A stretch of DNA of 64,000 nucleotides from Nematostella vectensis (GCF_932526225.1 NC_064040.1:12872856-12936855), one strand, 5' to 3'; shown: positions 1-12,995, counted from the stretch's first letter. Program-made: numbers and translations. The notes: a model not told the origin generated them from the sequence alone.

Positions 1-3000
1 GTAGGGTGTAGTCATGTGGTGGTAAGGTCTAGTCATGTGGTGGTGAGGTGTAGCCATGTGGTGGTAAGGTGTGGTCATGTGGTGGTAAGGTATGGTCATG
101 TGGTGGTAAGGTGAGGTCATGTGGTGGTAAGGTATGGTCATGTGGTGGTGAGGTGTAGTCATGTGGTGGTTAAGTGTAGTCATGTGGTGGTAAGGTGTAG
201 TCATGTGGTGGTAAGGTGTAGTCAGGTGTTGATAAGGTGTAATCATGTGGTGGTAAGGTGTAGTCATGTGGTGGTAAGGTGTAGTCATTTGGTGGTAAGG
301 TCAAGTCATGTGGTGGTAAGGTCTAGTCATGTGGTGGTAAGGTCTAGTCATGTGGTGATAAGGTGTGGTCATGTGGTGATAAGGTGTGGTCATGTGGTGG
401 TAAGGTGAGGTCATGTGGTGGTGAGGTGTGGTCATGTGGTGGTGAGGTGTAGTCATGTGGTGGTGAGGTGTAGTCATGTGGTGGTGAGGTGTAGTCATGT
501 GGTGGTAAGATGTAGTCATGTGGTGGTGAGGTGTGGTCATGTAGTGGTAAGGTGTAGTGATGTGGTGGTAAGGTGAGGTCATGTGGTGGTGAGGTGTAGT
601 CATGTGGTGGTAAGGTCTAGTCATGTGGTGATAAGGTGTGGTCATGTAGTGGTAAGGTGTAGTCATGTGGTGGTAAGGTGAGGTCATGTGGTGGTAAGTT
701 CTAGTCATGTGGTGGTAAGTTCTAGTCATGTGGTGGTAAAGTGTAGTCATGTGGTGGTAAGGTGTAGTCATGTGGTTGCAAGGTGTGGTCATGTGGTGGT
801 GAGGTGTAGTCATGTGGTGGTAAGGTGAGGTCATGTGGTGGTGAGGTGAGGTCATGTGGTGGTGAGGTGTAATCATGTGGTGGTAAGGTGTAGTCATGTG
901 GTGGTAAGGTGTAGTCATGTGGTGGTAAGGTGTGGTCATGTGGTGGTAAGGTGAGGTCATGTGGTGGTGAGGTGTGGTCATGTGGTGGTGAGGTCTAGTC
1001 ATGTGGTGGTAAGGTCTAGTCATGTGGTGATAAGGTGTGGTCATGTGGTGGTAAGGTATGGTCATGTGGTGGTAAGGTGTAATCATGTGGTGGTGAGGTG
1101 TAGTCATGTGGTGGTGATGTGTAGTCATGTGGTGGTGAGGTGTAGTCATGTGGTGGTGAGGTGTAGTCATGTGGTGGTGATGTGTAGTCATGTGGTGGTG
1201 AGGTGTAGCCATGTGTTGATAAGGTGTAGTCATGTGGTGGTGAGGTGTAGCCATGTGTTGATAAGGTGTAGTCATGTGGTGGTGAGGTGCAGTCATGTGG
1301 TGGTAAGGTGAGGTCATGTAGTGGTAAGGTGTAGTCATATGGTGGTAAGGTATAGTCATGTGGTGGTAAGTTCTAGTCATGTGGTGGTTAAGTGTAGTCA
1401 TGTGGTGGTAAGGTGTAGTCATGTGGTGGTAAGGTGTAGTCAGGTGTTGATAAGGTGTAATCATGTGGTGGTAAGGTGTAGTCATGTGGTGGTAAGGTGT
1501 AGTCATTTGGTGGTAAGGTCAAGTCATGTGGTGGTAAGGTCTAGTCATGTGGTGATAAGGTGTGGTCATGTGGTGGTAAGGTGAGGTCATGTGGTGGTGA
1601 GGTGTGGTCATGTGGTGGTAAGGTCTAGTTATGTGGTGATAAGGTGTGGTCATGTGGTGGTAAGGTGAGGTCATGTGGTGGTGAGGTCTAGTCATGTGGT
1701 GGTAAGGTCTAGTCATGTGGTGGTAAGGTGTAGTCATGTGGTGGTGAGGTGAGGTCATGTGGTGGTGAGGTGTGGTCATGTGGTGGTGAGGTGTAGTCAT
1801 GTGGTGGTGAGGTGTAGTCATGTGGTGGTGAGGTGTAGTCATGTGGTGGTGAGGTGTAGTCATGTGTTGATAAGGTGTAGTCATGTGGTGGTGAGGTGTA
1901 GCCATGTGGTGATAAGGTGTGGTCATGTAGTGGTAAGGTGTAGTCATATGGTGGTGAGGTATAGTCATGTGGTGGTAAGTTCTAGTCATGTGGTGGTTAA
2001 GTGTAGTCATGTGGTGGTAAGGTGTAGTCATGTGGTGGTAAGGTGTAGTCAGGTGTTGATAAGGTGTAGTCAGGTGTTGATAAGGTGTAGTCATGTGGTG
2101 GTAAGGTGTAGCCATTTGGTGGTAAGGTCAAGTCATGTGGTGGTAAGGTCTAGTCATGTGGTGATAAGGTGTGGTCATGTGGTGGTAAGGTGAGGTCATG
2201 TGGTGGTGAGGTCTAGTCATGTGGTGGTAAGGTCTAGTCATGTGGTGGTAAGGTGTAGTCATGTGGTGGTGAGGTGAGGTCATGTGGTGGTGAGGTGTGG
2301 TCATGTGGTGGTGAGGTGTAGTCATGTGGTGGTGAGGTGTAGTCATGTGGTGGTGAGGTGTAGTCATGTGGTGGTGATGTGTAGTCATGTGGTGGTGAGG
2401 TGTAGCCATGTGTTGATAAGGTGTAGTCATGTGGTGGTGAGGTGTAGCCATGTGGTGATAAGGTGTAGTCATGTGGTGGTGAGGTGTGGTCATGTGGTGG
2501 TAAGGTCTAGTCATGTGGTGGTAAGGTCTAGTCATGTGGTGATAAGGTGTGGTCATGTGGTGATAAGGTGTGGTCATGTGGTGGTAAGGTGAGGTCATGT
2601 GGTGGTGAGGTGAGGTCATGTGGTGGTGAGGTGTGGTCATGTGGTGGTAAGGTCTAGTCATGTGGTGGTAAGGTCTAGTCATGTGGTGATAAGGTGTGGT
2701 CATGTGGTGATAAGGTGTGGTCATGTGGTGGTAAGGTGAGGTCATGTGGTGGTGAGGTGTGGTCATGTGGTGGTGAGGTGTAGTCATGTGGTGGTGAGGT
2801 GTAGTCATGTGGTGGTGAGGTGTAGTCATGTGGTGGTAAGATGTAGTCATGTGGTGGTGAGGTGTGGTCATGTAGTGGTAAGGTGTAGTGATGTGGTGGT
2901 AAGGTGAGGTCATGTGGTGGTGAGGTGTAGTCATGTGGTGGTAAGGTCTAGTCATGTGGTGATAAGGTGTGGTCATGTAGTGGTAAGGTGTAGTCATGTG

Positions 3001-3446
3001 GTGGTAAGGTGAGGTCATGTGGTGGTAAGTTCTAGTCATGTGGTGGTAAGTTCTAGTCATGTGGTGGTAAAGTGTAGTCATGTGGTGGTAAGGTGTAGTC
3101 ATGTGGTTGCAAGGTGTGGTCATGTGGTGGTGAGGTGTAGTCATGTGGTGGTAAGGTGAGGTCATGTGGTGGTGAGGTGAGGTCATGTGGTGGTGAGGTG
3201 TAGTCATGTGGTGGTAAGGTGTAGTCATGTGGTGGTGAGGTGTAGTCATATGGTTGTACGGTATAGTCATGTGGTGGTAAGGTCTAGTCATGTGGTGGTA
3301 AGGTGTAGTCATGTGGTGGTAAGGTGTAGTCATGTGGTGGTAAGGTGTAGCCATGTGGTGGTAAGGTGTAGTCATGTGGTGGTAAGGTGTAATCATGTGG
3401 TGGTAAGGTGTAATCATGTGATGGTAAGGTCTAGTCATGTGGTTGT
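1..3446. repeat. 21-bp minisatellite array (intronic)
   Basis: The stretch is made of about 160 head-to-tail copies of a 21-bp unit around GTCATGTGGTGGTAAGGTGTA, with scattered single-base variants, and it runs off the left edge. Because 21 is a multiple of three and stops are rare, long frames are open on both strands (heptapeptide repeats of the MTTPYHH type on the minus strand). These are composition artefacts, with no non-repetitive protein sequence attached. The array ends about 60 bp before a glycogen phosphorylase exon, so it lies in an intron of that gene. Marked variants recur 2331 bp (111 units) apart, which indicates an internal segmental duplication. Confidence 0.95.
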
Positions 3447-3505
3447 TCAGTATTTCATGTTTTATCGAATAAAGACAGCTCTAATATTCATTTACCTCTT
3501 GTTAG

Positions 3506-6500
3506 GAGAACAAGATCCGCCTTGCTGCATACATCCAGAGCGAGTATAAAGTAGATGTCAATGTGAACTCTATTTTTGACATCCAAGTTAAGCGCATCCA
3601 TGAGTATAAACGTCAACTGATGAACTGCCTGCATGTCATCATCCTCTACAACCGTAAGAACTTTACTTTTATACTCATAAGTAGAATATCTATGATGTCA
3701 AACCCTTAGAGCTCTACCCTCTATACAAAACGCAAAATGCTGAACTTGGATGGTACATAGGATGGTAGATAAATAGCCCTGGAAAAGCATTACAAACTCA
3801 GTTTAAGAGTTTGGCTCATAATTCTAAATCTCTAAGGGCTGTCGAAACAAGCTGGTGACTGCGGATCTCTGCCAGCTATTTTATGTTTTATTGCTGGTTT
3901 CTTTTTGTTTGATGTTTAAAACAAATAGTAGAGCTAAAGGAGTGTTCATTAAATACACCGAGGGGGGAGGGGGTCCGAAAATTGTTAACCACCAAAGGGG
4001 GGGGGGGGCTCAGAATAAAAAGGTCCTCTAAATTTTGGGGTTCTTTAAGGGGGGGGGGGGGGGCACCGAAAAAAATGTTTACAATGAAAGGGGGGGCTCT
4101 GAAATTTTGAGTAAAAATCTTCCCTCCCCCCCCCCCCCCTCGGTGTAATTAATGAACACTCCCTAATTTTGCCTCAATCCTCTCACAACCCGCTTCTTCT
4201 TTTTTTTTTTTTTTTTTTTCAAGCAGCTGGCTACTTCAGTAAATTTTGACAGCCCTGATCTCCATAATTATTTTGATTTTCCTTTTTGGAATTTGCTTTA
4301 GAACAATGCCATTCTGTTTTGGGTACCCTGTGGGTCCCCTACATACCCACCACCCTTCTATTTTCTGCTGCCAATTATCTGGCTGTGTGCCACCTATAAT
4401 TGACCAAACAAGAAAGGTACTGCATTAGTTGTCTGGATGAAATTGTGGCTGAATGATGGAAAAAATGAAAGGATTGAAGTAAACAGGAATGTCATTATTT
4501 TGCTGGCGATTTTTTTTTTATAATTTCCTTGGTCAAATTGATATGTCCTTGATACAATCATATGAGTCATAGGAGAAATGCTTTCTTCTTTAGAAATTTA
4601 GAAAATACTCCCAGAATTTTGAACCACACTATAATTAATAGTTTTAAATTCAACTCTGTTATATGTACTTTTCTTAGGGCTAAAGGCAAATCCAAATATG
4701 ACCTTTGTGCCACGCACTGTTATGGTTGGAGGGAAGGTGAGTTGTCTTCTTTGCTTACTGCTAGTGCATAGGCCGCTACTTTTGCCAACTGCTTGATGTT
4801 ATTTGTTGATAGGGCCTCGTTTGCTGACTGCATGGTGGTGTTTGTGCACAGGCCACTTTTCTGCTTACTGCTTGATGTTATTTGTGCATAGGCAGTTTCT
4901 TTGCTGATTGTTTGGTATTATTTGTTGTTCATAGGCAGCCCCTGGCTACCACATGGCCAAGCTTATCATTAAGTTGATCAACAGTGTTGCCAAAGGTAAC
5001 ATCTACCAACACACATATAGAAAGCTTGAGAACATTTCTAGATCTTTCTTGGAACATGAAAAGAAAGCTATAGAAGATAACTATTTTTCAATTGTTTTTT
5101 TTAGTGGTCAACAATGACCCTATCATTGGGGACAAACTAAAGGTGGTGTTTCTGGAAAATTACCGTGTCTCACTGGCTGAGAAAGGTAGGCCTACTTGAA
5201 GCTAGTTATTGTCTTTGGTTTAGACAAACAGAAAAGTCAAAAACTTTGTGCATATATTGTCACTAATCTTTTTTAGCTTAAAACTGGTTTAGACAAACAG
5301 AAAAGTCAAAAACTTTGTGCATATATTGTCACTAATCTTTTTTAGCTTACAAACACTTGGGAAATACATATATCTACATGTTTACACATAATTTATAAGA
5401 AGAAAATGGCTCAAGGTCAGTACAGATAGGAACAATATGTGACTGAGGTTTAATCATACTTGCCTTCATGCGGGCCTGAAAAAACACACAGTACAATAAA
5501 ACTTCAATAATGACCCTTGAAATATAGGATTTATATGTGCAATTGTAAATAGGAAATTCTAGTAAGTTCTAGTTTTGTAAAAAGTAGGATCTAAATTGTT
5601 AGTTCTAGAAAAGTCATAGAAGTCTTTTGCAAATAAGAAGTATTTTTCGTAGATATTTTGTGAAAGTTTGCAGTCTTGCGATATTGTTTATTTGATACAG
5701 AGACTATTTCTAGAGTGTTCTAGAATGTAGCGTGACAAATACAAATGAAAAGCCATAATTATTAGTTACTAGAACTTGCTCGTGTGAGCGATAGTAAAAT
5801 CACATAAATTCAGTTAAGTTCTTAGTGAAGAAGTATTCCAAAAATAGTGTTAGGTGAAATCTTTAGTATTAGGCAATTAGCTATATTTAGTAAACAGAAG
5901 AGTATAAAAGGAGAAGCGTTAGTATCGTAGGCAGTTGAATAAAGTCGAAGTCGAATAGAACAGTAAATCGCAGTCAAATAGAAAGTGGAATAGAAGTGGA
6001 ATAAAAAGTCTAATACAATTGTCTAATACAATAGTTGAATATAGTTAAATTCCAATACTGTTGATTTCACTTATGGCAGGTCCAAAATTGCCATTTTCAT
6101 AGAATGATTACTGTTATCTTGATATCCATGATGAAAAATGATGGATTGGGTTTGTGTGCAATGATTTATTGTTGTTTTGTAGTTATCCCAGCTGCAGACT
6201 TGTCTGAGCAGATCTCCCTGGCGGGCACTGAGGCGTCCGGGACAGGAAACATGAAATTCATGGTAAATAGGCGATTAGCACTAAGAAGTCATGTTAATTT
6301 TTGAGTAGCAAAAAAAAAAATAATAATAATAATTCCATAAAAATAGGCATGGACAATTTCTTGCTGTATCATAAGCAATAAATAAGTTGAGTTTTAATAT
6401 TTTTTTCCCGCCAAAAGCTGGAGCCGCACAAGTTTGTTACCCAAAGAGCCGCCTGTTCCAAACACCACCTTTGATAATGGTCTGGAATAAACAGGTCTGG

Positions 6501-9500
6501 ATTTCCACCTGATGGTCTTCTATAAATAAGCAATATCATAAACACAGTATCACTGGAAGACCCCTGAAAGAGCATCTGTTTTGCCTTGGATTACCAACCT
6601 TATGAGAAGAAGTTGGTTCTTTCCTAATTGGCTAATTTTCGGTGCATGATTGATATGATGGAATCAAATGAATTCTGATTTATTAATTAAAGATCTATTG
6701 AAATCTTGCAGGGATTTTCTATGGAAAAAGCCACAGGCTGTATAATTATTAAGAGAGAGTTTTAACTCCATTCTATTTCAAATGACAGATGAATGGTGCA
6801 CTGACCATTGGCACCCTTGATGGAGCTAACGTGGAGATGATGGAAGAGATGGGTAAAGAAAACATATTTATCTTTGGTATGACAGTGGAGGAGGTGGAAG
6901 CCTTGAGTCGCAAAGGGTAAGAACTCATTTTGAAATTTAAGGTTAATAGAATTTATCCATCTGGCTTATAACAGTCGTTCCAGTTTAAAGCTCCTGATCA
7001 CCTTATTTCTAATTCAACCAAGACTCTAAAAAGCCTGCTTGTCTTTTCCAAACTTTAGTTTGTAAAATCATTCATTTATGCTAAACAGATGCAAGTAATG
7101 ACCAGAAGCCTTTTAAAGTGTTTCTGAAGCGAAAGGAAACAGCCTTTTTGTATAATATTTTTAAACCTCAAATATCAAAGAAACAACATTTCAAAGCTTT
7201 TTCGATCCACATAAACCCATTGGAAAAAAATATTGCGTGAAGTTGGTGTTTATGTCCTATCAAGTGCGACATTTTGAAGGGCTTGTGACGTCACACGGTT
7301 GCTTGCTCAGCGGGAAGAGAAAAAGCGTGCGAAAGGAAGGCGACGGTCATGGCCACAACACAAGCCAGTAGAAGTTTACTTTGCGGATTCCCGAGGCCAC
7401 AAAAGCTGCAAAAATTATGGCCTAACAACTGACTTGCCAATATTCCTCCCACCCCTAAAATGAGATGGTGCAAATAGACTTATCTGGTGTGAAAATTGTT
7501 GAGGAAATCAGAACTTTGCACCTTTCGAACCTTAGGCAATTTGAACAAGCTGCTAAGTTTGAGCCAACGAGTTACGCAAAGTTGACATTCTTGTAGTAAG
7601 GCACAGAGAAATCGATAGCGAATCTAAGAGCAATATGGGGTTCGAACTGTGAAAGGGTTTTAGAGAGAAATAAGTCTATCAAGAAGGCAAAGTCGTTGAG
7701 AAAATGGCAAGATATTCGTCTCGTTTTGTTCGGTTTTAATCGCTTACATGTGCGCTTGTTGGAGTCGCGTCATCGTTCTCAAGCCATTTACTTGTTGTTG
7801 TTCTTATAATTCGTATTCAATTGAGCTTTATGAATTATCTCTAGGAGAGGGTCTTAACATGACTATCAATTCTAGCTAAAGATATTTTGGATAATTATAG
7901 AAATCTGAGCTGAAGGGTCGTTTACAGTGTTTTTGTCTATTGACATAATCCGTTGTAGAGTGGAACCTACACGATCAGGTTTAGACAAGGTGGGAATCGA
8001 ACACACCAAAATAATAATCCCCTCGAAGCGTTCTGGGGCCATTAGAATGGCAAAACATGCTGATGGGGGAAAAATTCATGATTTGATTGAACTGATGAAG
8101 CCCAGCGTAATCATTGTGAAATTAGAAGCTAGGAGGTTAAATATTCCTAGGAGTGATTTTATTCCATATCCTGCCAGAAGCAGAGTATTAATACAAATTT
8201 TTGTTTGTTCTATTGTTATTCTGGGGTTAAATTTATGTAGGGTACAAAAGAGAGGACTTTTTTTTTGTATATTCACTGACAGAAAACCATACAATCTGAT
8301 GATACCAAATAGACCCTTATTTTCTACCATAAATGATCTATAATATTAATACAGCCATCCTATGAAAAACGTGCATTTCCATTGTTTTTATTTGAAAGGT
8401 AAGAGCCCTGGTAACTCGAACTATATCGACTCAAACTGAGTTCGATTTTCCTATGATTTGGATGATAATTTCAGTCATGAAGCATCATTGATTCCTAGTA
8501 TTTTGTGGTGTTGGGGGGGGGGACATTTTTTCATGTATGTCCATTTGGCTAAACAGGGGGGAAAAGTTTCCTCCCCCTTGTTCTAAGCTATAGCCCTGCT
8601 GCTAAATCAAACTGTTTTTATTATATTTCACCTAAGGGGAATGTGCTTCTACCCAGGTGACTACACAAAGAAGTTTGTTTTTCCATTTAGGGCTACAAAT
8701 AGGGGGATCAAGTGTTTCCGGGGTGGCATATAATAAAATCTCAAAGATTAGGGGTCCATCCCAAGGTCCACCTTAGATGGAGAAAGAAGGCTATAGAGAG
8801 TTACCTAGCCTTACCTTGCTAGTCCACCATGGCTAAGCTTGCTGTCATATGCTAGGTGAAAAAAACTATAATCCATCATGTTGACCCTCGCCCTCAACTT
8901 TTCATAGTACAGTATGCAAATAATTTCTTCTCTTGTATCTATACTATTAGCAGTAGAATGTTTTTTTAATAAAAACATTTTTGCCATTCACAAGATTGAA
9001 GTTAGAAGCTAACGAAGTGCAACCAAGGTATAAGTTTCAAATACCCATAAGCGCCATGTAGAGTCATCAGCAATGGTAAAAAAAAAACAAGGAAGAAATG
9101 AAAACAGTGATCCATTAAAAAAAATAATAGTATTTCTAGCTAATCAAAGACAAAATGCAGACGTCGAGGATCAAAGAAAGAACTTTTCAGTCACAAAATT
9201 AAAATTTAAATGAAATAAAGCCTGAATTGACTGTTATCAGCTAGAAAAGAAAAGCTTATTGCATAACAGACTAATGCACATACACTGGCTAGACACTCAA
9301 AAGTTAGTGACTATTCATGGTCACATTTGTGACTTGGTATCAAACAAGCAGCCTTCTATAAATTGGAGTCACTGCTTCCCAAACTGCCAAATGGTGGATA
9401 AATATTGGAATCAATAAACTTGTGGATATTCTCAATCAAGAACATTTTGCACAAGACTATGCTAAAGAAAAGGGGTATGTATGCTGTACAGCCAATCTAA

Positions 9501-12340
9501 GTTTTCTGAGCAACTTAAATTTGAAATGAGTAAGTAAACCTTTAATTTTATGCAATGCACAATCATAGTGAGTTTGTAATGGACATGCCAAGTGCAATAA
9601 AAGACCTCAGGGTCATATTGAGCCCTCTCGGCTGAGGCCATAGGATTATGATGATAAAATAAGAGCGATATCACTAAAGCTTGTATATTTGGCCAGTGTC
9701 TCTTTGTCGTATTTACTGTATTATTTGATGAAAACTAATGAAGATGAGTCCCTTACATAAACTGCTGATGTTGAATTGAAATCGAGTACAGACCCTGTAG
9801 CATTAATGTGCCTCTTAATGATTCTTACAAAATTAAAGAATGTTTTTTAATACTCTTTCTCATGGGCCCTCAAGTGCACATCAACAGAAGCCCAGCATCT
9901 GCAAAACGGCAAAAGAGAGTCATTATCTAAAAAAATAACATTTTAAAAGTCAACATGATAACTCTGATAAGTATTTTTAGAAAAGAATTACGGATCCTAA
10001 CAAATTATCCAAGTCAAGTCAACAGAATCCCCATTAGACCTGAACTAAATGGATTAGGTTTTACAATAACGTTTTGCTATTTGGATACAGTGCATTGTTT
10101 TTTTTTATTACAAAACGGTGCAAAGTACTTTTATTATATAAGTTAAGTTACTTAATTAATATATATTAATTTTGTGAGTCCCCATTTTGACTTTTTCGAA
10201 ACTAGATGGATTAGGTTTCACAATTATGTTTTGCTAGTTGAATAAATTACATTCATTTTGTGAAATACAAAATAGAAGGTAAATTTATGATGTGATGTAT
10301 GATTTTTTTTCGGATTGCTACTGAAAACCAGCTAAAAAGTGCAGCTTCGGCGAGCGTATTATCATATTTACTCGCATCCAGATCACAGCTCGAGCACAGA
10401 AAAATAAACTCACCACAAGTTCTAGACCCCTCTCATTTCTCCCTGCATCGTGCAAATGACTCTCGCCCGTTCAGCTCCAAGGGAATGCACTGCTCCTTTC
10501 TATCCAAATTCGCTCCTGTTGCCTCCCGAAGAGTTTTATATGACTCTTTACTAGACTATTTGTTGTAATTAGACATTGTAAGAATATAAACGCAACAAAT
10601 AGTAGGGTAAACTAGTGAACTTTTCGGTCAATGATCGATTCAAAATGGCTCCTTCAGCGTTAGTAAGCAACCGTGTGACGAAACCCGGGGGGTGCCTATG
10701 ACATAATTTCGCTGTATTCTTTGTCTCACTTGTTACCTCTCTTTGAAGAATAATTGCGTCATGTAACTCATAATCTATTATTTTGACTTTTCTTTTATAA
10801 TATTAAGCGAAGATTGAATTTTATAATAAGCCTAAGAACAGCCTGACACAATTTTCGCTTCAGAAACACTTTAAGGGATCACTTTCAATTCATTTTCTTT
10901 TGGAATACTCTTTTATTATGAAAGATCTCTAGCATACAGTAAAAGGTCTATTTAGACTCCTCATTTTAAGCTCTTTTATTGCTCAGATATAATCCCAAGA
11001 CCTACTACGAGAGAAACCCTGAACTCAAGAAAGCTCTGGATCAAATCCGTGACAACTACTTCTCTCCAAAGGAGCCTGGGGTTTTCCAAGATGTTGTCAA
11101 CTCTTTACTTTACCATGACAGGTAATACTCTGGGTAATGATTTAATCTGCACTTTGTTTACTATGAACTTTGTACTTTTATAATGTATAGTGTATGATTT
11201 TGTATAATGTACTTAGTACTTGTTTGTGTATTATAGTACATCCTAGAAACGTATAGAAACAGTATAAGTGCAATAGTACTTTGTGTGCCTTGGTCCTATA
11301 AGTACATCAGTACTTTGCATAAAACACTTATGCCAAACCACCTGCAGCAGTTTTCATCGCTCATTTTTTGTTTTGTTGTTGTTGTTTTTTGCAGATTTTA
11401 TCTGTTAGCAGATTTTGATGCATATCTGAAGTGCCAAGAGAGAGTCAGCCAGACGTTTATGGTATGTCAGCCACACTCATCTACATCTCACAGGGAGTGG
11501 GGAGGTCTACACACGTACCTCCAGAGAATGGAAAGGTTTACCCATTCATCCCTACAGGGAATGGAAAGGTCTACCCATACTTCCCAACAGGGAATGGGAA
11601 GGCCTACATACACCTTCCCACAGGGAATGGGAATGTCTACCCACACCTCCCCACAGGGAATGGGAAGGTCTACACACACCTCCCTACAGGGAACGGCAAG
11701 GCCTGCACACCTTCCTCAGGAAATGGCAAAGTCTACACACACCTCCCCACAGGGAATTGAAAGGTCTACCCATACTTACCAACAGGGAATGGGAAGGCCT
11801 ACATACACCTCCCCACAGGGAATGGGAAGGTCTACACACACCTCCCTACAGGGAATGGCAAGGCCTACACATCTTCCTCAGGAAATGTCAAAGTCTACAC
11901 ACACCTCCCCACAGGAAATGGAAAGGTCTACCATACTTCCCAAAAGGGATGGGAAGGCCTACATACACCTTCCTCAGGGATAGGGATGGTAAGCCCCACA
12001 AGGTCTACACAGATCCCCTAAGGGAATGGGAAGGTCTAAACACACCTCCCTCAGAGAATGGGAAGGTCTACACACACCTCCCTCCAAGGAACGGCAAGGC
12101 CTACACACCTTCCTCATCATCATTTGGATGTAAACATCTATCATTATTTGGATAGATGTTTAAATAGATCTTCCTACTTAATTTGTCCCTTAGAAACCTG
12201 AAAAGTGGTGCACCATGGCACTCATGAATGTGGCTTCATCTGGGAAGTTCTCAACTGATCGCACAATCCGTCAGTACGCAGAGGAAATATGGGGTGTCAA
12301 GTCAGTTGATTCTGAGGTCAAGCCTATTGCTGGTATCTAA
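3506..12340 (+). CDS. PYG: Glycogen phosphorylase, C-terminal half (nine 3' exons)
   Basis: The enzyme cleaves alpha-1,4-glucosyl units of glycogen with phosphate to give glucose-1-phosphate in the cytosol, using pyridoxal phosphate. Exons are 3506-3653, 4678-4736, 4935-4995, 5105-5185, 6183-6262, 6789-6916, 10987-11121, 11395-11461 and 12194-12340 (stop TAA). All junctions are GT-AG and every codon phase agrees, giving 301 residues that match about the last 300 of the roughly 840-residue animal enzyme. Visible signatures are [51 protein letters not shown] and the PLP site [11 protein letters not shown], whose lysine is residue 141 of this fragment. The N-terminal half, with the Ser-14 region, lies off the left edge. 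Animals have one to three paralogues, and muscle, liver or brain type cannot be assigned here. Introns carry minisatellites and transposons, yet the exons show no lesion. Confidence 0.96.
3939..4162. mobile_element. G-rich MITE-like element, GGAGTGTTCATTAA family, copy 1
   Basis: The left end GGAGTGTTCATTAAATACAC, followed by a G run, is mirrored at the right end by its near-exact reverse complement (C run, then GTGTAATTAATGAACACTCC). The 224-bp interior holds G-rich tracts and no reading frame, as expected of a non-autonomous terminal-inverted-repeat element. It sits in the first phosphorylase intron of the window. Related copies lie near 58086 and 59568. Confidence 0.7.
5217..5350. repeat. 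69-bp direct tandem duplication in phosphorylase intron
   Basis: The segment beginning GGTTTAGACAAACAGAAAAG occurs at 5217 and again at 5286, nearly identical over about 65 bp. It lies just downstream of the exon ending at 5185 and duplicates no exon sequence. Confidence 0.85.
5495..6095 (+). other. TATA-containing, LTR-like intronic segment
   Basis: This intronic stretch has a good TATA motif (TATAAAAGG at about 5893), then AATAAA-type signals and repeated GTCGAA/TAGAA motifs over the next 100 bp. That layout resembles a solo LTR of a retrotransposon. I see no convincing terminal TG...CA pair or target duplication, so it could equally be ordinary intron. Confidence 0.22.
7109..10877. mobile_element. 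3.8-kb terminal-inverted-repeat DNA element in phosphorylase intron
   Basis: The left end has CCTTTTAAAGTGTTTCTGAA and the right end carries its inverted copy (TTCAGAAACACTTTAAGGG). About 180-200 bp inside each end a second inverted match occurs: GTCACACGGTTGCTT near 7290 and AAGCAACCGTGTGAC near 10665. Between them lie about 3.4 kb of AT-rich sequence with only short frames. The longest, 7927-8343 (+), gives 138 residues that match no transposase I recognise. The element fills nearly all of the intron between exons 6789-6916 and 10987-11121. Its class is undetermined. Confidence 0.72.
11496..12112 (+). repeat. 33-bp minisatellite in last phosphorylase intron
   Basis: About 18 copies of a 33-bp unit (GGGAATGGGAAGGTCTACAC plus ACACCTCCCCACA) begin about 35 bp after the donor of exon 11395-11461. 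The unit is a multiple of three, and the frame continuing from the upstream exon stays open to 11983. Unspliced RNA would therefore encode an 11-residue repeat ([11 protein letters not shown] type) instead of the normal last 49 residues. Confidence 0.93.
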
Positions 12341-12518
12341 AGGAAAGCAAGCAGTCCCCAACGACTACTGCTGATGGTACTTTAGACAAGACTGAGTCAT
12401 TTAGTGTTAGAACATTTAGCTTAAGCTACATAAGCATTATAATGGAATACATTTAGAACTTGGGTTATTGGTGACAATGTACTGGTAACCATGGTTACTT
12501 TATACTGTAGCCATGTTA

Positions 12519-12524
12519 AATAAA
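12519..12524 (+). promoter_or_regulatory. Candidate poly(A) signal of glycogen phosphorylase
   Basis: AATAAA lies 180 bp after the phosphorylase stop. Further AATAAA hexamers follow at 12565-12570 and 12760-12765, so the exact 3' end is uncertain. Confidence 0.5.
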
Positions 12525-12995
12525 GAAACTAAGTTATGATTATACAGTTGTAAATTACTTGTGAAATAAATAGAAATGTTTATAAAAATGCATACCCAAC
12601 TACAGTGAGTTCTTTTTATGACAATTTCATTGAAACAGCAATTTGATTTTGGGCATGGGCAAGAATATGATATACAATTGTAGTTTTTCAAAATGTTACA
12701 ACTTGTAGCTGATTGGAGGAAGCTGTCGTGATACTTTCCATTTGGTTTGATAAACAAGAAATAAACCTGTTTTGATATGGATAATTCTAGAAGTCTTCAT
12801 AAAATTGAATGAAAGATGTGAAGGGCTCTTTAGTGCCATGGTATAGAGTGAATTTTTCAAACTGTTAAAAACAATTACCAGGGAGCTGTCTGCTATTTCA
12901 AATGGTTGTTTTGTTAGAGCACATGCAAAACAAGTGTTTTGAAAAGCATTTCACCAACACAACTCCTACATCCTCCTCACGTAACCAGTTCAATC
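12525..12995. other. Convergent intergenic spacer
   Basis: This AT-rich DNA separates the 3' ends of the phosphorylase (+) and RSPH9 (-). Apart from poly(A) signals of both genes I see nothing in it. Confidence 0.6.

Noticed and set aside
301-3438. Minus-strand frames of 400 and 436 codons (MTTPYHH-type heptads) and plus-strand VVRCSHV-type frames
   Set aside because: They are produced by a stop-free 21-bp repeat, occur in several frames on both strands, and have no unique flanking protein sequence.
7927-8343. 138-codon frame as a transposase
   Set aside because: No catalytic motif or family resemblance seen; probably a remnant or chance frame within the 3.8-kb element.
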